Shown piece after piece: positions 1 through 5,567 of a stretch of 5,844 nt of DNA; the stretch's first letter is position 1, and each line of letters opens with the position of its first letter. Source of the DNA: Alphaproteobacteria bacterium (GTDB lineage Bacteria; Pseudomonadota; Alphaproteobacteria; Rickettsiales; UBA3002). The position numbers and the translations under genes were made by a program. Location: positions 1 to 5,844 of the forward strand of contig JAKFUW010000019.1 of assembly GCA_021732545.1 (NCBI GenBank). Reading direction: 5' to 3'. The notes beneath the pieces were generated by a model, which saw only the letters and a program-made list of their open reading frames with translations, ran no database searches and was not told the DNA's origin.

Positions 1-2235
1 GATGTTCTCCATAACGCTTTCACGAGGAGCGCTAGCGACGACGTGATCTAACGCATCCCTATGCTGAGACTGCTTCGCTACGGCTTCGCCTGCGCTCGCA
101 AAAGCGCGAGTAAGCTTCTCCGCCGCGCCCTCGCATAGCCGGATGAAATTTTCGGCTTCGTCCCAATGCTGGGCGCGGTATGATTTCAGGGCTTTGAGCC
201 ATAAGTCTTTCATGCGGGCAAAGCCTACGCTATCGGCCAGCGCCTCATCGCCCAGCAACGCATAGACCGTGACGGCCGCGAGCTTGCCTTTGACCTTGAT
301 GCGGTCGAGTTCCAGCGTGGCAAGCTGCGGCACGTAGCTTTGCGTGTTTTGGCCAATCACGATATTCACACCATAGTTTTTGCTCTGGCCCTCTAACCGC
401 GAGGCCAGATTCACATCATCGCCCAGCACGGAATAGTCAAATCGCTGCAAAGAACCCATATTTCCCACGCAAATATCGCCGGAATTGAGGCCAATCCCGA
501 TTTGGACGGGGAAATAATCCCAATTTTCATCGATTGCGCGTTGTTTTCGGTCGTCATTGAGCGTATCCAGCTGCCTAAACATCTCGAGCGCCGATAAACA
601 GCCATTGAGTGCGTGATGTTCATCATCCAGCGGCGCATTCCAGAACGCCATGATGCAATCGCCCATATATTTATCAATCGTGCCCTTGCGCGCCATGATC
701 ACATCGGTCATCGGCGTCAGGAACCGATTGATGAAAGTGGTGAGTTGCTGGGCATTATAGCGCTCTGAGATGGTGGTAAAGCCGCGAATATCGCAAAACA
801 ATACCGTCATCGGCTTAATTTCACCGCCTAAAGTGAGTTTTTCAGGGTTTTTGGCGAGTTCTTCGACCAAATCAGGCGACATATATTGCGAAAATGCCCC
901 GCGAACCTGTTTGCGCTCCCGTTCGGATAGCATATAGCGCCGTAATGATTCGGTAAGATACAAACATAAGATCACCATGCTGGGGCTGATGGGGTCGATC
1001 AGAAAGCCATAGGTGCGAAACATCTGTAGCGAAAACCACAACGCAGCCCCAAGGGCTGCCACCATAAACACCGCCCCCCACACCGCCGTTAGCCGCGCCA
1101 TCACCGCCATCAACCCTAAGCCACAGGCGAGCATGCCCAGCGTTTCTGCCATCAATATCCAATCGGGGCGAAACAAAAATTGTTTGAGCAGAATTTGTTC
1201 CAGCATCTGCACATGCACCTCCACTCCTGGCAGCGCAGGGTTCAGCGGCGTGGCGCGTAGGTCCTTTAATCCCGCCGCACTCGTGCCCACAAACAACATC
1301 TGGCCTTGCACCAAACTCGCATCAAAATCCGGCTCAAAAATTTTCCATGCCGGAATATAGCGCGATGGCTCATGCGTGGTGTAATGCACCAGAAAATTGC
1401 CCGACGAATCAGTCGGAATGTCATAGTGGCCGTTGCGAATCTGAGTGATGCCCGTTTCCGCACCAAAGCTTTGCTCGCCGCTGGCTCCCGCCATTTTGAT
1501 GATGTAGCTGCTCGCCCCCTGCCCCACGCGCAGCACTTCCAGAGCCAAGCTCGGATAAATTTCATCTTTGAGCGCCAGCATCAGCGGCACGCGCCGCACC
1601 ATGCCATCGGGGTCGGGCGTGTTATTAAAAAATCCGTTGCCCTCGGCGGCTTGCTCCAATGCAGACAAATTGGTGGTGGCCCCTTCAAAATAACCATTTA
1701 AAAAATCAATTGGGCGACTGTCTGGGTTTCCCGCAAACGATAATCCGAATTTTTTGGCAGGCAGCCTCGTGTTTTCATCATTGGTCAGCGCGAATCCCGT
1801 CACCACATAGCCTGTGCCAAACGCCTCCGCCAGCGTGGTATCATGATCGGGCAACGCCAATAATTGCTTCTTTAAACCCGCATCAACGTGCCAAAAATTC
1901 GCGCTATTAGCAGGCGAGGTGCGGTCGACTTCCGCAAACACCACATCAAACGCCACCACCCCCGCCTCTTGCGCCACCAATTTGTCGATCATCTGTGCAA
2001 TCAGCGAACGCGGCCACGGCCATTGCCCAAGACGGCTCAGACTTTCATCATCGATATCGATGATTTTGACGCCTGCTTGCTTGTAGGTGCGCGGATAGTA
2101 TTTTTGATACACATCAAACACCTGATTTTGCAGCGCGATGATAAAGGGGCTTTGATCCAGCTTCACCCAGCTTGCAGCCAGCAGCAACAGCAGCGAAATC
2201 ATCAGTGGTAGGCGTTTGCGAATGGTCTGTTTCAT
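1..2235 (-). CDS. CHASE2-domain class III adenylate cyclase, membrane-bound (3' end beyond window)
   Basis: The frame is open for 745 codons from ATG at 2235 to the window edge, with no stop. Expected role: converting ATP to cAMP in the cytoplasm under control of an extracytoplasmic sensor. Residues 10-23 form an N-terminal membrane anchor. Residues about 30-340 form a CHASE2 sensor, with the family-like KIIDIDDESL at 57-66 and GQWPWPR at 70-76. Three hydrophobic segments follow at about 360-378, 383-402 and 410-428. The class III catalytic domain spans about 470-660: metal-binding Asp482 in FCDIRGF and Asp526 in YMGD, adenine-contacting Lys522, and transition-state Asn609 and Arg613 in DVNLASR. 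The second purine-selecting position is Ser602, where class IIIb enzymes usually have Thr and others Asp. Residues about 710-741 are encoded by a palindromic repeat. Spacing between AAGG and the start is short. Cyclase identity is firm; ATP rather than GTP specificity is inferred. Confidence 0.93.
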   Translation of the reverse strand, partial: MKQTIRKRLPLMISLLLLLAASWVKLDQSPFIIALQNQVFDVYQKYYPRTYKQAGVKIIDIDDESLSRLGQWPWPRSLIAQMIDKLVAQEAGVVAFDVVFAEVDRTSPANSANFWHVDAGLKKQLLALPDHDTTLAEAFGTGYVVTGFALTNDENTRLPAKKFGLSFAGNPDSRPIDFLNGYFEGATTNLSALEQAAEGNGFFNNTPDPDGMVRRVPLMLALKDEIYPSLALEVLRVGQGASSYIIKMAGASGEQSFGAETGITQIRNGHYDIPTDSSGNFLVHYTTHEPSRYIPAWKIFEPDFDASLVQGQMLFVGTSAAGLKDLRATPLNPALPGVEVHVQMLEQILLKQFLFRPDWILMAETLGMLACGLGLMAVMARLTAVWGAVFMVAALGAALWFSLQMFRTYGFLIDPISPSMVILCLYLTESLRRYMLSERERKQVRGAFSQYMSPDLVEELAKNPEKLTLGGEIKPMTVLFCDIRGFTTISERYNAQQLTTFINRFLTPMTDVIMARKGTIDKYMGDCIMAFWNAPLDDEHHALNGCLSALEMFRQLDTLNDDRKQRAIDENWDYFPVQIGIGLNSGDICVGNMGSLQRFDYSVLGDDVNLASRLEGQSKNYGVNIVIGQNTQSYVPQLATLELDRIKVKGKLAAVTVYALLGDEALADSVGFARMKDLWLKALKSYRAQHWDEAENFIRLCEGAAEKLTRAFASAGEAVAKQSQHRDALDHVVASAPRESVMENI
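15..106 (-). repeat. Palindromic repeat, copy A, read in frame inside the cyclase gene
   Basis: This 92-base imperfect palindrome shares four ordered blocks with the copy at 5487-5558. Read on the minus strand these are CGCTTTTGCGAGC, AGCGAAGCARTCT, AGATCACKTCGTCG and CTCCTCGTGAAAGCG. Its outer ends CGCTTT and AAAGCG pair, and the AGTCT/AGATCAC region forms the inner part of the hairpin. It is translated without a stop as cyclase residues about 710-741, just after the helix ending EGAAEKL. Placement inside a coding frame recalls Rickettsia palindromic elements, but I cannot tell whether it is homologous to them. Confidence 0.75.
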
Positions 2236-2280
2236 CTGCCTTTTTCTCGTTCTTTCTCTCAAGATCAGGTAGTGATTGTC

Positions 2281-2574
2281 TTAAACGGGAATTGCGTGCA
2301 GTTTTAAGCCCAACGCGTGGGTTACTTTGAGCATGGTTGCAAATTCGGGATTACCCTCGCTGCTTAGCGCGCGATAGAGTGATTCGCGGCTCAACCCTGC
2401 TTTGCGGGCAATTTTGCTCATGCCGCGCGCACGGGCAACGGTTCCAAATGCTTTGGCAATAAAGACCGGATCATCGCCATATTCCTCAAAAGCGAGAGTC
2501 AGATAGGTTGCAATATCCTGTTCGGTTTTCAGGTGTTTTGCCGAATCCCATTTGTAGGTTTTGGTTTTAGCCAT
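2281..2574 (-). CDS. higA: HigA-type antitoxin, XRE-like helix-turn-helix (addiction module antidote)
   Basis: This 97-residue protein matches the short HTH antidote family that accompanies HigB/Gp49-like killers. It would bind and neutralise the upstream toxin and repress the shared promoter. The N-terminal part (about 17-50, helical, with a YGDDP turn at 32-36) is typical of the family. The helix-turn-helix spans about 52-71: MSKIARKAGLSRESLYRALS, with recognition helix about 62-70. The tail PEFATMLKVTHALGLKL (76-92) is the usual following helix. The start is fixed by AGGAGG five bases upstream, which overlaps the toxin stop codon. The gene lies nine bases after the toxin, and the cyclase starts 45 bases further on with no visible terminator. 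The symbol is by family resemblance. Confidence 0.9.
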   Translation of the reverse strand: MAKTKTYKWDSAKHLKTEQDIATYLTLAFEEYGDDPVFIAKAFGTVARARGMSKIARKAGLSRESLYRALSSEGNPEFATMLKVTHALGLKLHAIPV

Positions 2575-2579
2575 AGTAG

Positions 2580-2585
2580 CCTCCT
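2580..2585 (-). promoter_or_regulatory. Strong ribosome binding site of the antitoxin
   Basis: AGGAGG on the minus strand lies five bases before the antitoxin ATG at 2574 and overlaps the last two bases of the toxin stop (TAG, 2586-2584). The toxin has no comparable site, so translation should favour the antitoxin, as expected for a toxin-first module that must keep antitoxin in excess. Confidence 0.8.
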
Positions 2586-2871
2586 ATAGGTTTTGAGCGA
2601 GTTCCAGCGCTCGTTTAATGTCGCGTTTCTGAGTGGATTTATCGCCCCCCACGAGCAGAATCGTCAGCCTATCGCCATGTTCCACGCAATAAACACGGTA
2701 GCCTGCACCATGACGGATACGCATCTCAAGCAGCCCGCTAAAGCGCTTATGATCTCCATAATTGCCATCTTGCGCACGTTCGATGCGTTGCTGTATCCTG
2801 ATACGGGCGATCCGATCTTTCAGGCCTGCGAACCACGCATTGAATTCCGCAGTGCTGCGTATCTCTCTCAT
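2584..2871 (-). CDS. higB: HigB/RelE-superfamily toxin (phage Gp49-like addiction module killer)
   Basis: This 95-residue protein is the toxin of the pair; family members are ribosome-dependent mRNA interferases. Visible family features are the opening MREIRSTAEFNAWFAGLKD, EMRIR at 49-53, GAGYRVY at 55-61, and the C-terminal LLVGGDKSTQKRDIKRA at 72-88, where GGDKS is characteristic. I chose ATG at 2871 over the in-frame ATG at 2889. Family proteins begin at this point, and the upstream ATG sits between the -35 and -10 boxes, so it would not be on the main transcript. No Shine-Dalgarno precedes 2871, and the predicted transcription start is at or next to the A of ATG, so the mRNA may be leaderless. 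The antitoxin follows after nine bases. The catalytic residues are not assigned here. Confidence 0.9.
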   Translation of the reverse strand: MREIRSTAEFNAWFAGLKDRIARIRIQQRIERAQDGNYGDHKRFSGLLEMRIRHGAGYRVYCVEHGDRLTILLVGGDKSTQKRDIKRALELAQNL

Positions 2872-2877
2872 GAGGTA

Positions 2878-2906
2878 ATTGTAGCTCATAGGCTACATAT
2901 TGTCAA
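2878..2906 (-). promoter_or_regulatory. Sigma-70-type promoter of higBA
   Basis: On the minus strand, TTGACA (2906-2901, perfect -35) is followed after exactly 17 bases by TACAAT (2883-2878, one mismatch to the -10 consensus). Six bases separate the -10 box from the ATG at 2871, so transcription should begin at or within a base or two of the toxin start codon. Confidence 0.75.
2880..2897. promoter_or_regulatory. Likely HigA operator palindrome
   Basis: TGTAGC and GCTACA form a perfect six-base inverted repeat with a six-base spacer. It fills the space between the -35 and -10 boxes and overlaps the -10, so a bound repressor would block RNA polymerase. Autorepression by the HTH antitoxin is the standard logic of such modules; that HigA binds this site is inferred. 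Confidence 0.6.
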
Positions 2907-2940
2907 GCCGCTAGGTTTACGCACTTGGTACTGGTTCAGC

Positions 2941-3026
2941 TGTCATACCGGCTGGCGAAGCCACGCCGGCATCCGGTTTATACAAACAAAACCAGACCCC
3001 GGTGTGCTGACGCAACCGGGGTGACA
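2941..3026. repeat. Two-hairpin palindromic repeat between higBA and the beta-barrel gene
   Basis: Outer ends TGTCA (2941-2945) and TGACA (3022-3026) pair. Inside are two hairpins. The first is CCGGC+TGGC, loop GAA, GCCA+GCCGG (2948-2969, one bulged C). The second is ACCCCGGT...ACCGGGGT (2996-3003 with 3015-3022), extended by TGC/GCA with one bulged G. A weaker GGTTT/AAACC pair lies between them. The layout resembles the dispersed TGTCAT...GTGACA repeats common between proteobacterial genes. No gene is seen in 2890-3116. Confidence 0.65.
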
Positions 3027-3064
3027 GTTCCCTTAACCCACCACCTGTTTCCAGAATGCAAGGC

Positions 3065-3092
3065 TGTGGATAAAAACACGCACTTATTCACG
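3065..3092. promoter_or_regulatory. Inverted pair of DnaA-box-like sites upstream of the beta-barrel gene
   Basis: TGTGGATAA (3065-3073) is the exact reverse complement of the DnaA box consensus TTATCCACA. TTATTCACG (3084-3092), ten bases on, fits the box pattern except for its last base. The two form an inverted repeat matching at seven of nine positions, followed by an AT-rich stretch. It could be DnaA binding, another regulator's operator, or chance. I see no confident -35/-10 pair for the downstream gene. Confidence 0.3.
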
Positions 3093-3179
3093 AATTTTTA
3101 AACCTTTAGGCTTAAGGTGAGGATAAGGTGCATTATGATAGTGCCATTCAAAACCAACCTCGCATCAGACAAGAGACTT

Positions 3180-4622
3180 ATGTTTAAGCGCTTCTATATG
3201 ATTGGGATGTTATTGCTTTCGCCCGCTTTGGCTCAGGCGCAAACGCCCGATGCGCGCATCAATGATAATGCCGCGCAAGAAGCGGTTAGAAACGCTCCAA
3301 CAAGCCAGCCTAAAACGGCACCCAAGCCTAAATTAAATGTCGATGAAGCGGCCAAGTCGCTCGAAGGCGATCAAGGCCAGATGGGTGATTCGATGCCATC
3401 GCTCGAGAATTTGCAGCAGCTGCAACGACGCATGCAAGCGCAGCCCAATAACCTCGATTATGCCTTTGCTTATGCCCAAATGGCGGGCGCTTTGAACGAA
3501 CATGTGAAGGCCGCGAGCGCCTATGAAGCGATGCTGCGCGCCATGCCCGACCTCGACCGCGTGCGGCTGGATTTAGGCGCGACCTATTTGCGCCTTGGTA
3601 AGCTGGAGCAAGCAAAAACAGAGCTTGAAACCGTGCTAAAGCGTCAACCACCGGAAAGTGTGCGCGCCAATGTTGAGGCCATTTTAGCAGGACTCAACAA
3701 AGAACTCAGCGCCCATGAATGGAGCGGTTCGGTTGCCATCGGCATCAATAGCGATTCGAATGGCAATTCAGCGGCCAGCTCCGATCAAATCCTGATCTTT
3801 GACACGCCGATTAATCTGGGCGCCGACCAGCGAGCCGAAGATGATCTGCAATTGTTCACTGCCGCATCGGTGCGCCACGTCTACAAACCCATGTTTGCGC
3901 GCGGCCAAGAAATTTCAGCCGTGTGGAACACCGATGTCAGCGCCTATAAAGCCGAACAGTCTGAACTGGAAAATCTTGATTTAAGTGTGTTGTCGCTCAA
4001 TGTTGGCCCCGACATCATCTGGAAAAAAAGCGGATTCAAATTGTCGCCATCATTGGGTTATCAGCACATCACGCTCGCCACCCAAACCTATTTGCGCAAC
4101 ACCGCAGCCCAGCTTGAAGCCGAATATCCGCTTAGCAAAACATTCCTGCTCACCGCTGGCACCAAGCACGAAATTCGCGATTTTGATAATTCATCCGAGG
4201 TTAGCACCTACCAAGACCGCAACGGCACCGCCAGCCAAGTCAGCATCGGCGCGCGTTGGGCTGTCACCCCTGCCGATTACCTCAATGCCGAATTCACGCA
4301 GCGCGTGGAACGCGCCCGAAAAAGCTACTTCGATAATGACCAAAGCGGCATCACCGCAGGCTACACCCATTTATTTTCGCAAGCCACCTTTGGCGTGGCA
4401 AGTGTGGGCTATAAAGACAGCCGCTATGATGATAATGACGGGCTGATCAGCCGCAAAGCGCGCCGCGATAAAGAGCGCAGCGCGGGCTTCACCCTCGGCT
4501 ACCGCCTGAACGACACGCTCACACTCAGTGGCGGCTACCAATACCGCGATATCAATTCAAACCTGCTCAATTATGATTATGATAATCACCGCTTTACCAC
4601 GAGCTTGAGCGCACGGTTTTAG
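3180..4622 (+). CDS. TPR plus outer-membrane beta-barrel protein, Slam/DUF560-like
   Basis: The preferred start gives 480 residues. Residues 1-20 are a signal peptide ending in the signal-peptidase site AQA before Gln21; this decides for ATG 3180 over in-frame GTG 3117 and ATG 3135, with AAGAGA just upstream. A Pro/Lys/Gln-rich linker (about 36-70) leads to TPR-like helices at about 75-165, including YAFAYAQMAGAL and LGATYLRLGKLEQAKTELE. From about 170 to 480 there are alternating amphipathic strands rich in aromatics, with an early IGINSDSNGN motif and terminal Phe480 in SLSARF, the usual BAM-recognised end. A periplasmic TPR domain followed by a barrel is the architecture of Slam proteins, which help lipoproteins reach the cell surface. 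No client lipoprotein gene is in the window. Outer-membrane placement is well supported; the Slam function is tentative. Confidence 0.85.
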   Translation: MFKRFYMIGMLLLSPALAQAQTPDARINDNAAQEAVRNAPTSQPKTAPKPKLNVDEAAKSLEGDQGQMGDSMPSLENLQQLQRRMQAQPNNLDYAFAYAQMAGALNEHVKAASAYEAMLRAMPDLDRVRLDLGATYLRLGKLEQAKTELETVLKRQPPESVRANVEAILAGLNKELSAHEWSGSVAIGINSDSNGNSAASSDQILIFDTPINLGADQRAEDDLQLFTAASVRHVYKPMFARGQEISAVWNTDVSAYKAEQSELENLDLSVLSLNVGPDIIWKKSGFKLSPSLGYQHITLATQTYLRNTAAQLEAEYPLSKTFLLTAGTKHEIRDFDNSSEVSTYQDRNGTASQVSIGARWAVTPADYLNAEFTQRVERARKSYFDNDQSGITAGYTHLFSQATFGVASVGYKDSRYDDNDGLISRKARRDKERSAGFTLGYRLNDTLTLSGGYQYRDINSNLLNYDYDNHRFTTSLSARF

Positions 4623-4650
4623 GTAGATGTTTCGCGTAAACCTAACGTTC

Positions 4651-4730
4651 GTCATTCTGCGGCGAGCTTTGCTCGAGCGCAGAATCTCTATAGATCCTGC
4701 ACAATCGCTCCCGCGATTTGCAGGATGACA
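4651..4730. repeat. Two-hairpin palindromic repeat in the convergent gap; possible bidirectional terminator
   Basis: Outer ends GTCAT (4651-4655) and ATGAC (4725-4729) pair. Hairpin one is ATTCTGCG/CGCAGAAT (4654-4661 with 4678-4685), with inner CGAGC/GCTCG around loop TTT. Hairpin two is ATCCTGC/GCAGGAT (4694-4700 with 4720-4726), with inner AATCGC/GCGATT around loop TCCC. It lies between the ends of the beta-barrel gene (plus) and vapC (minus), so it could stop transcription from both sides, though neither side has a clear U-tract. Same architecture as the element at 2941-3026, but different stem sequences. Confidence 0.7.
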
Positions 4731-4749
4731 CAGATGTGAGAGTCAGCAT

Positions 4750-5154
4750 TTAAGCCAACACATTCACCCCTTGCGCCATCGCTGCTGCCGCTAATTTTTT
4801 ATCGAGCGTGGCGAGTGGCAACTGGTAATGCAAAGCAAGCTCCAGATAGGATGCATCATAAGAACTTAAGCCATGTCGCCGCGCAAGCGCCAACACATCA
4901 CCATGCGACATCAATGGATAGGATGTAATTGGCATAACTTCGAGAGCAGCAAGCGACGCGTTGGTTTGAGCGCTATCCGAGCGCTTGCGTCGCTCAGCGC
5001 TCATCAGCCCGCTATTGATTTCATACCAGATTAAATTCGGCGCAATCGCTCCATAATTCACCACCTGACCCAGTAGCGCGATCATCGAATCATCCGGTGA
5101 TTCGTCCGAGATAATCCACGCCAGCACCGCCGAGGCATCGACCACGCAAAACAT
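4750..5154 (-). CDS. vapC: VapC toxin, PIN-domain ribonuclease
   Basis: This 134-residue protein has the usual length and the full acidic set of a PIN-domain nuclease: Asp6 in VVDASA, Glu45 in WYEINSGL, Asp100 in SSYDASYLELA and Asp118 in LATLDKKL. These coordinate the metal ions that cut RNA; VapC proteins typically cleave tRNA or rRNA. The target here cannot be read from sequence. The start overlaps the antitoxin stop (TGATG, one shared base), and the nearest AAGAAGG lies 12 bases upstream, so translation is probably coupled to vapB. All catalytic residues are intact, so I expect an active toxin. The gene ends 20 bases from the convergent repeat. Confidence 0.93.
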   Translation of the reverse strand: MFCVVDASAVLAWIISDESPDDSMIALLGQVVNYGAIAPNLIWYEINSGLMSAERRKRSDSAQTNASLAALEVMPITSYPLMSHGDVLALARRHGLSSYDASYLELALHYQLPLATLDKKLAAAAMAQGVNVLA

Positions 5155-5399
5155 CAGTAGCGGCGGCCTTCTTCTATCATTTCGCGAATTTCCTCGCGCG
5201 AGAATTTCGGCATGGTTTTGCGCAACTCCATAATCTGTTCTTTGGCGGCAAGCGCTTGCTCGCGCTTGGCATCGGCGATGGGCATCAGCCGCGCAACGGG
5301 CTTGCCATGGCGGGTGATCAGCACCTGCTCGCCTGCTTCCACTTGGCGCAATAAATCGGGCAGATGGGTTTTCGCTTTGTATGATCCAACGGTAATCAT
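5154..5399 (-). CDS. vapB: VapB-type antitoxin of the Phd/YefM family
   Basis: This 81-residue protein opens with the Phd/YefM DNA-binding and dimerisation fold: MITVGSYKAKTHLPDLLRQV, then the beta-hairpin VLITRHGKPVARLMPI (about 26-41). The C-terminal half (about 45-81) is charged and helical, FSREEIREMIEEGRRY, and would wrap the toxin. The start is supported by AAGGGA (5411-5406), six bases before ATG. It is the first gene of a two-gene operon with vapC, in the usual antitoxin-first order. Two tandem palindromes just upstream are likely sites for autorepression by the complex. The Phd-family fold is clear; the name VapB follows from its PIN-domain partner. Confidence 0.92.
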   Translation of the reverse strand: MITVGSYKAKTHLPDLLRQVEAGEQVLITRHGKPVARLMPIADAKREQALAAKEQIMELRKTMPKFSREEIREMIEEGRRY

Positions 5400-5416
5400 C
5401 TGATATCCCTTATGTT

Positions 5417-5455
5417 ATTTTAGACCAGTCTATCAGACTAGTCTGAATATGGCAA
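5417..5455 (-). promoter_or_regulatory. Candidate vapBC promoter
   Basis: On the minus strand, TTGCCA (5455-5450) stands 17 bases before TAGACT (5432-5427), a fair -35/-10 pair embedded in the palindromes. A closer -10 match, TAAAAT (5422-5417), has no good -35 at standard spacing. A promoter here is expected from the operon layout, but the exact boxes are uncertain. Confidence 0.4.
5421..5445. promoter_or_regulatory. Two tandem palindromes, likely VapBC operators
   Basis: TAGACCAGTCTA (5421-5432, arms TAGAC/GTCTA) and CAGACTAGTCTG (5434-5445, a perfect 12-base palindrome) share the AGAC...GTCT half-sites. Their centres are 13 bases apart. They lie 22 bases upstream of vapB and overlap candidate promoter boxes, the expected place for conditional autorepression by a VapBC complex. 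Binding is inferred from position and symmetry. Confidence 0.65.
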
Positions 5456-5486
5456 GAACGGAAAACACGACTACCTTAGCGAATAT

Positions 5487-5558
5487 CGCTTTTGCGAGCA
5501 GTTCAGCGAAGCAATCTGTAAGATCACTTCGTCGAGCGTTGCTCTCCTCGTGAAAGCG
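5487..5558 (+). repeat. Palindromic repeat, copy B, between vapBC and the cNMP-binding gene
   Basis: This 72-base imperfect palindrome belongs to the same family as 15-106, in opposite orientation in the window. The left arm CGCTTTTGCGAGC...AGCGAAGCAATCT pairs with the right arm AGATCACTTCGTCG...CTCCTCGTGAAAGCG around a short centre. It is 20 bases shorter than copy A, with differences in the centre and between the conserved blocks. It ends ten bases from the stop of the neighbouring gene, separated by a run of C residues. Confidence 0.7.
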
Positions 5559-5567
5559 AACCCCCCC

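Noticed and set aside
411..1565. Other minus-strand open frames (411-677, 872-1162, 1266-1565)
   Set aside because: They are alternate frames inside the cyclase coding sequence and show no domain of their own.
2047..2064. Perfect 18-base palindrome
   Set aside because: It falls inside the cyclase and is explained by Ile and Asp codons of the conserved CHASE2 stretch IIDIDD.
1013..2211. Several plus-strand open frames (1013-1360, 1306-1701, 1659-1910, 1888-2211)
   Set aside because: They lie antisense to the cyclase, whose frame carries clear CHASE2 and catalytic motifs. Their products are low-complexity, without any recognisable domain.
2584..2889. Longer HigB form starting at ATG 2889
   Set aside because: This ATG lies between the -35 and -10 boxes, lacks a ribosome site, and adds six residues before the family's usual start.
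2593..3024. Plus-strand 143-codon frame
   Set aside because: It is antisense to higB and runs through the promoter and the two-hairpin repeat; no domain is recognisable.
3117..3179. Longer form of the beta-barrel protein from GTG 3117 or ATG 3135
   Set aside because: The extra residues would precede a well-formed signal peptide that begins at ATG 3180.
3328..4446. Other frames inside the beta-barrel gene (minus 3328-3651; plus 3799-3984 and 3985-4446)
   Set aside because: They are shadows of the 480-residue frame, which has a signal peptide, TPR-like helices and a terminal Phe.
2912..4644. 11-base inverted repeat TAGGTTTACGC (2912-2922) and its complement (4634-4644) flanking the beta-barrel gene
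   Set aside because: A few 11-base inverted matches are expected by chance in a window this size, and no target duplication or recombinase supports a mobile unit.
4952..4994. GC-rich inverted repeat AGCGACGC/GCGTCGCT inside vapC
   Set aside because: The encoded stretch fits the normal helical region of VapC proteins, so an inserted element is not needed.
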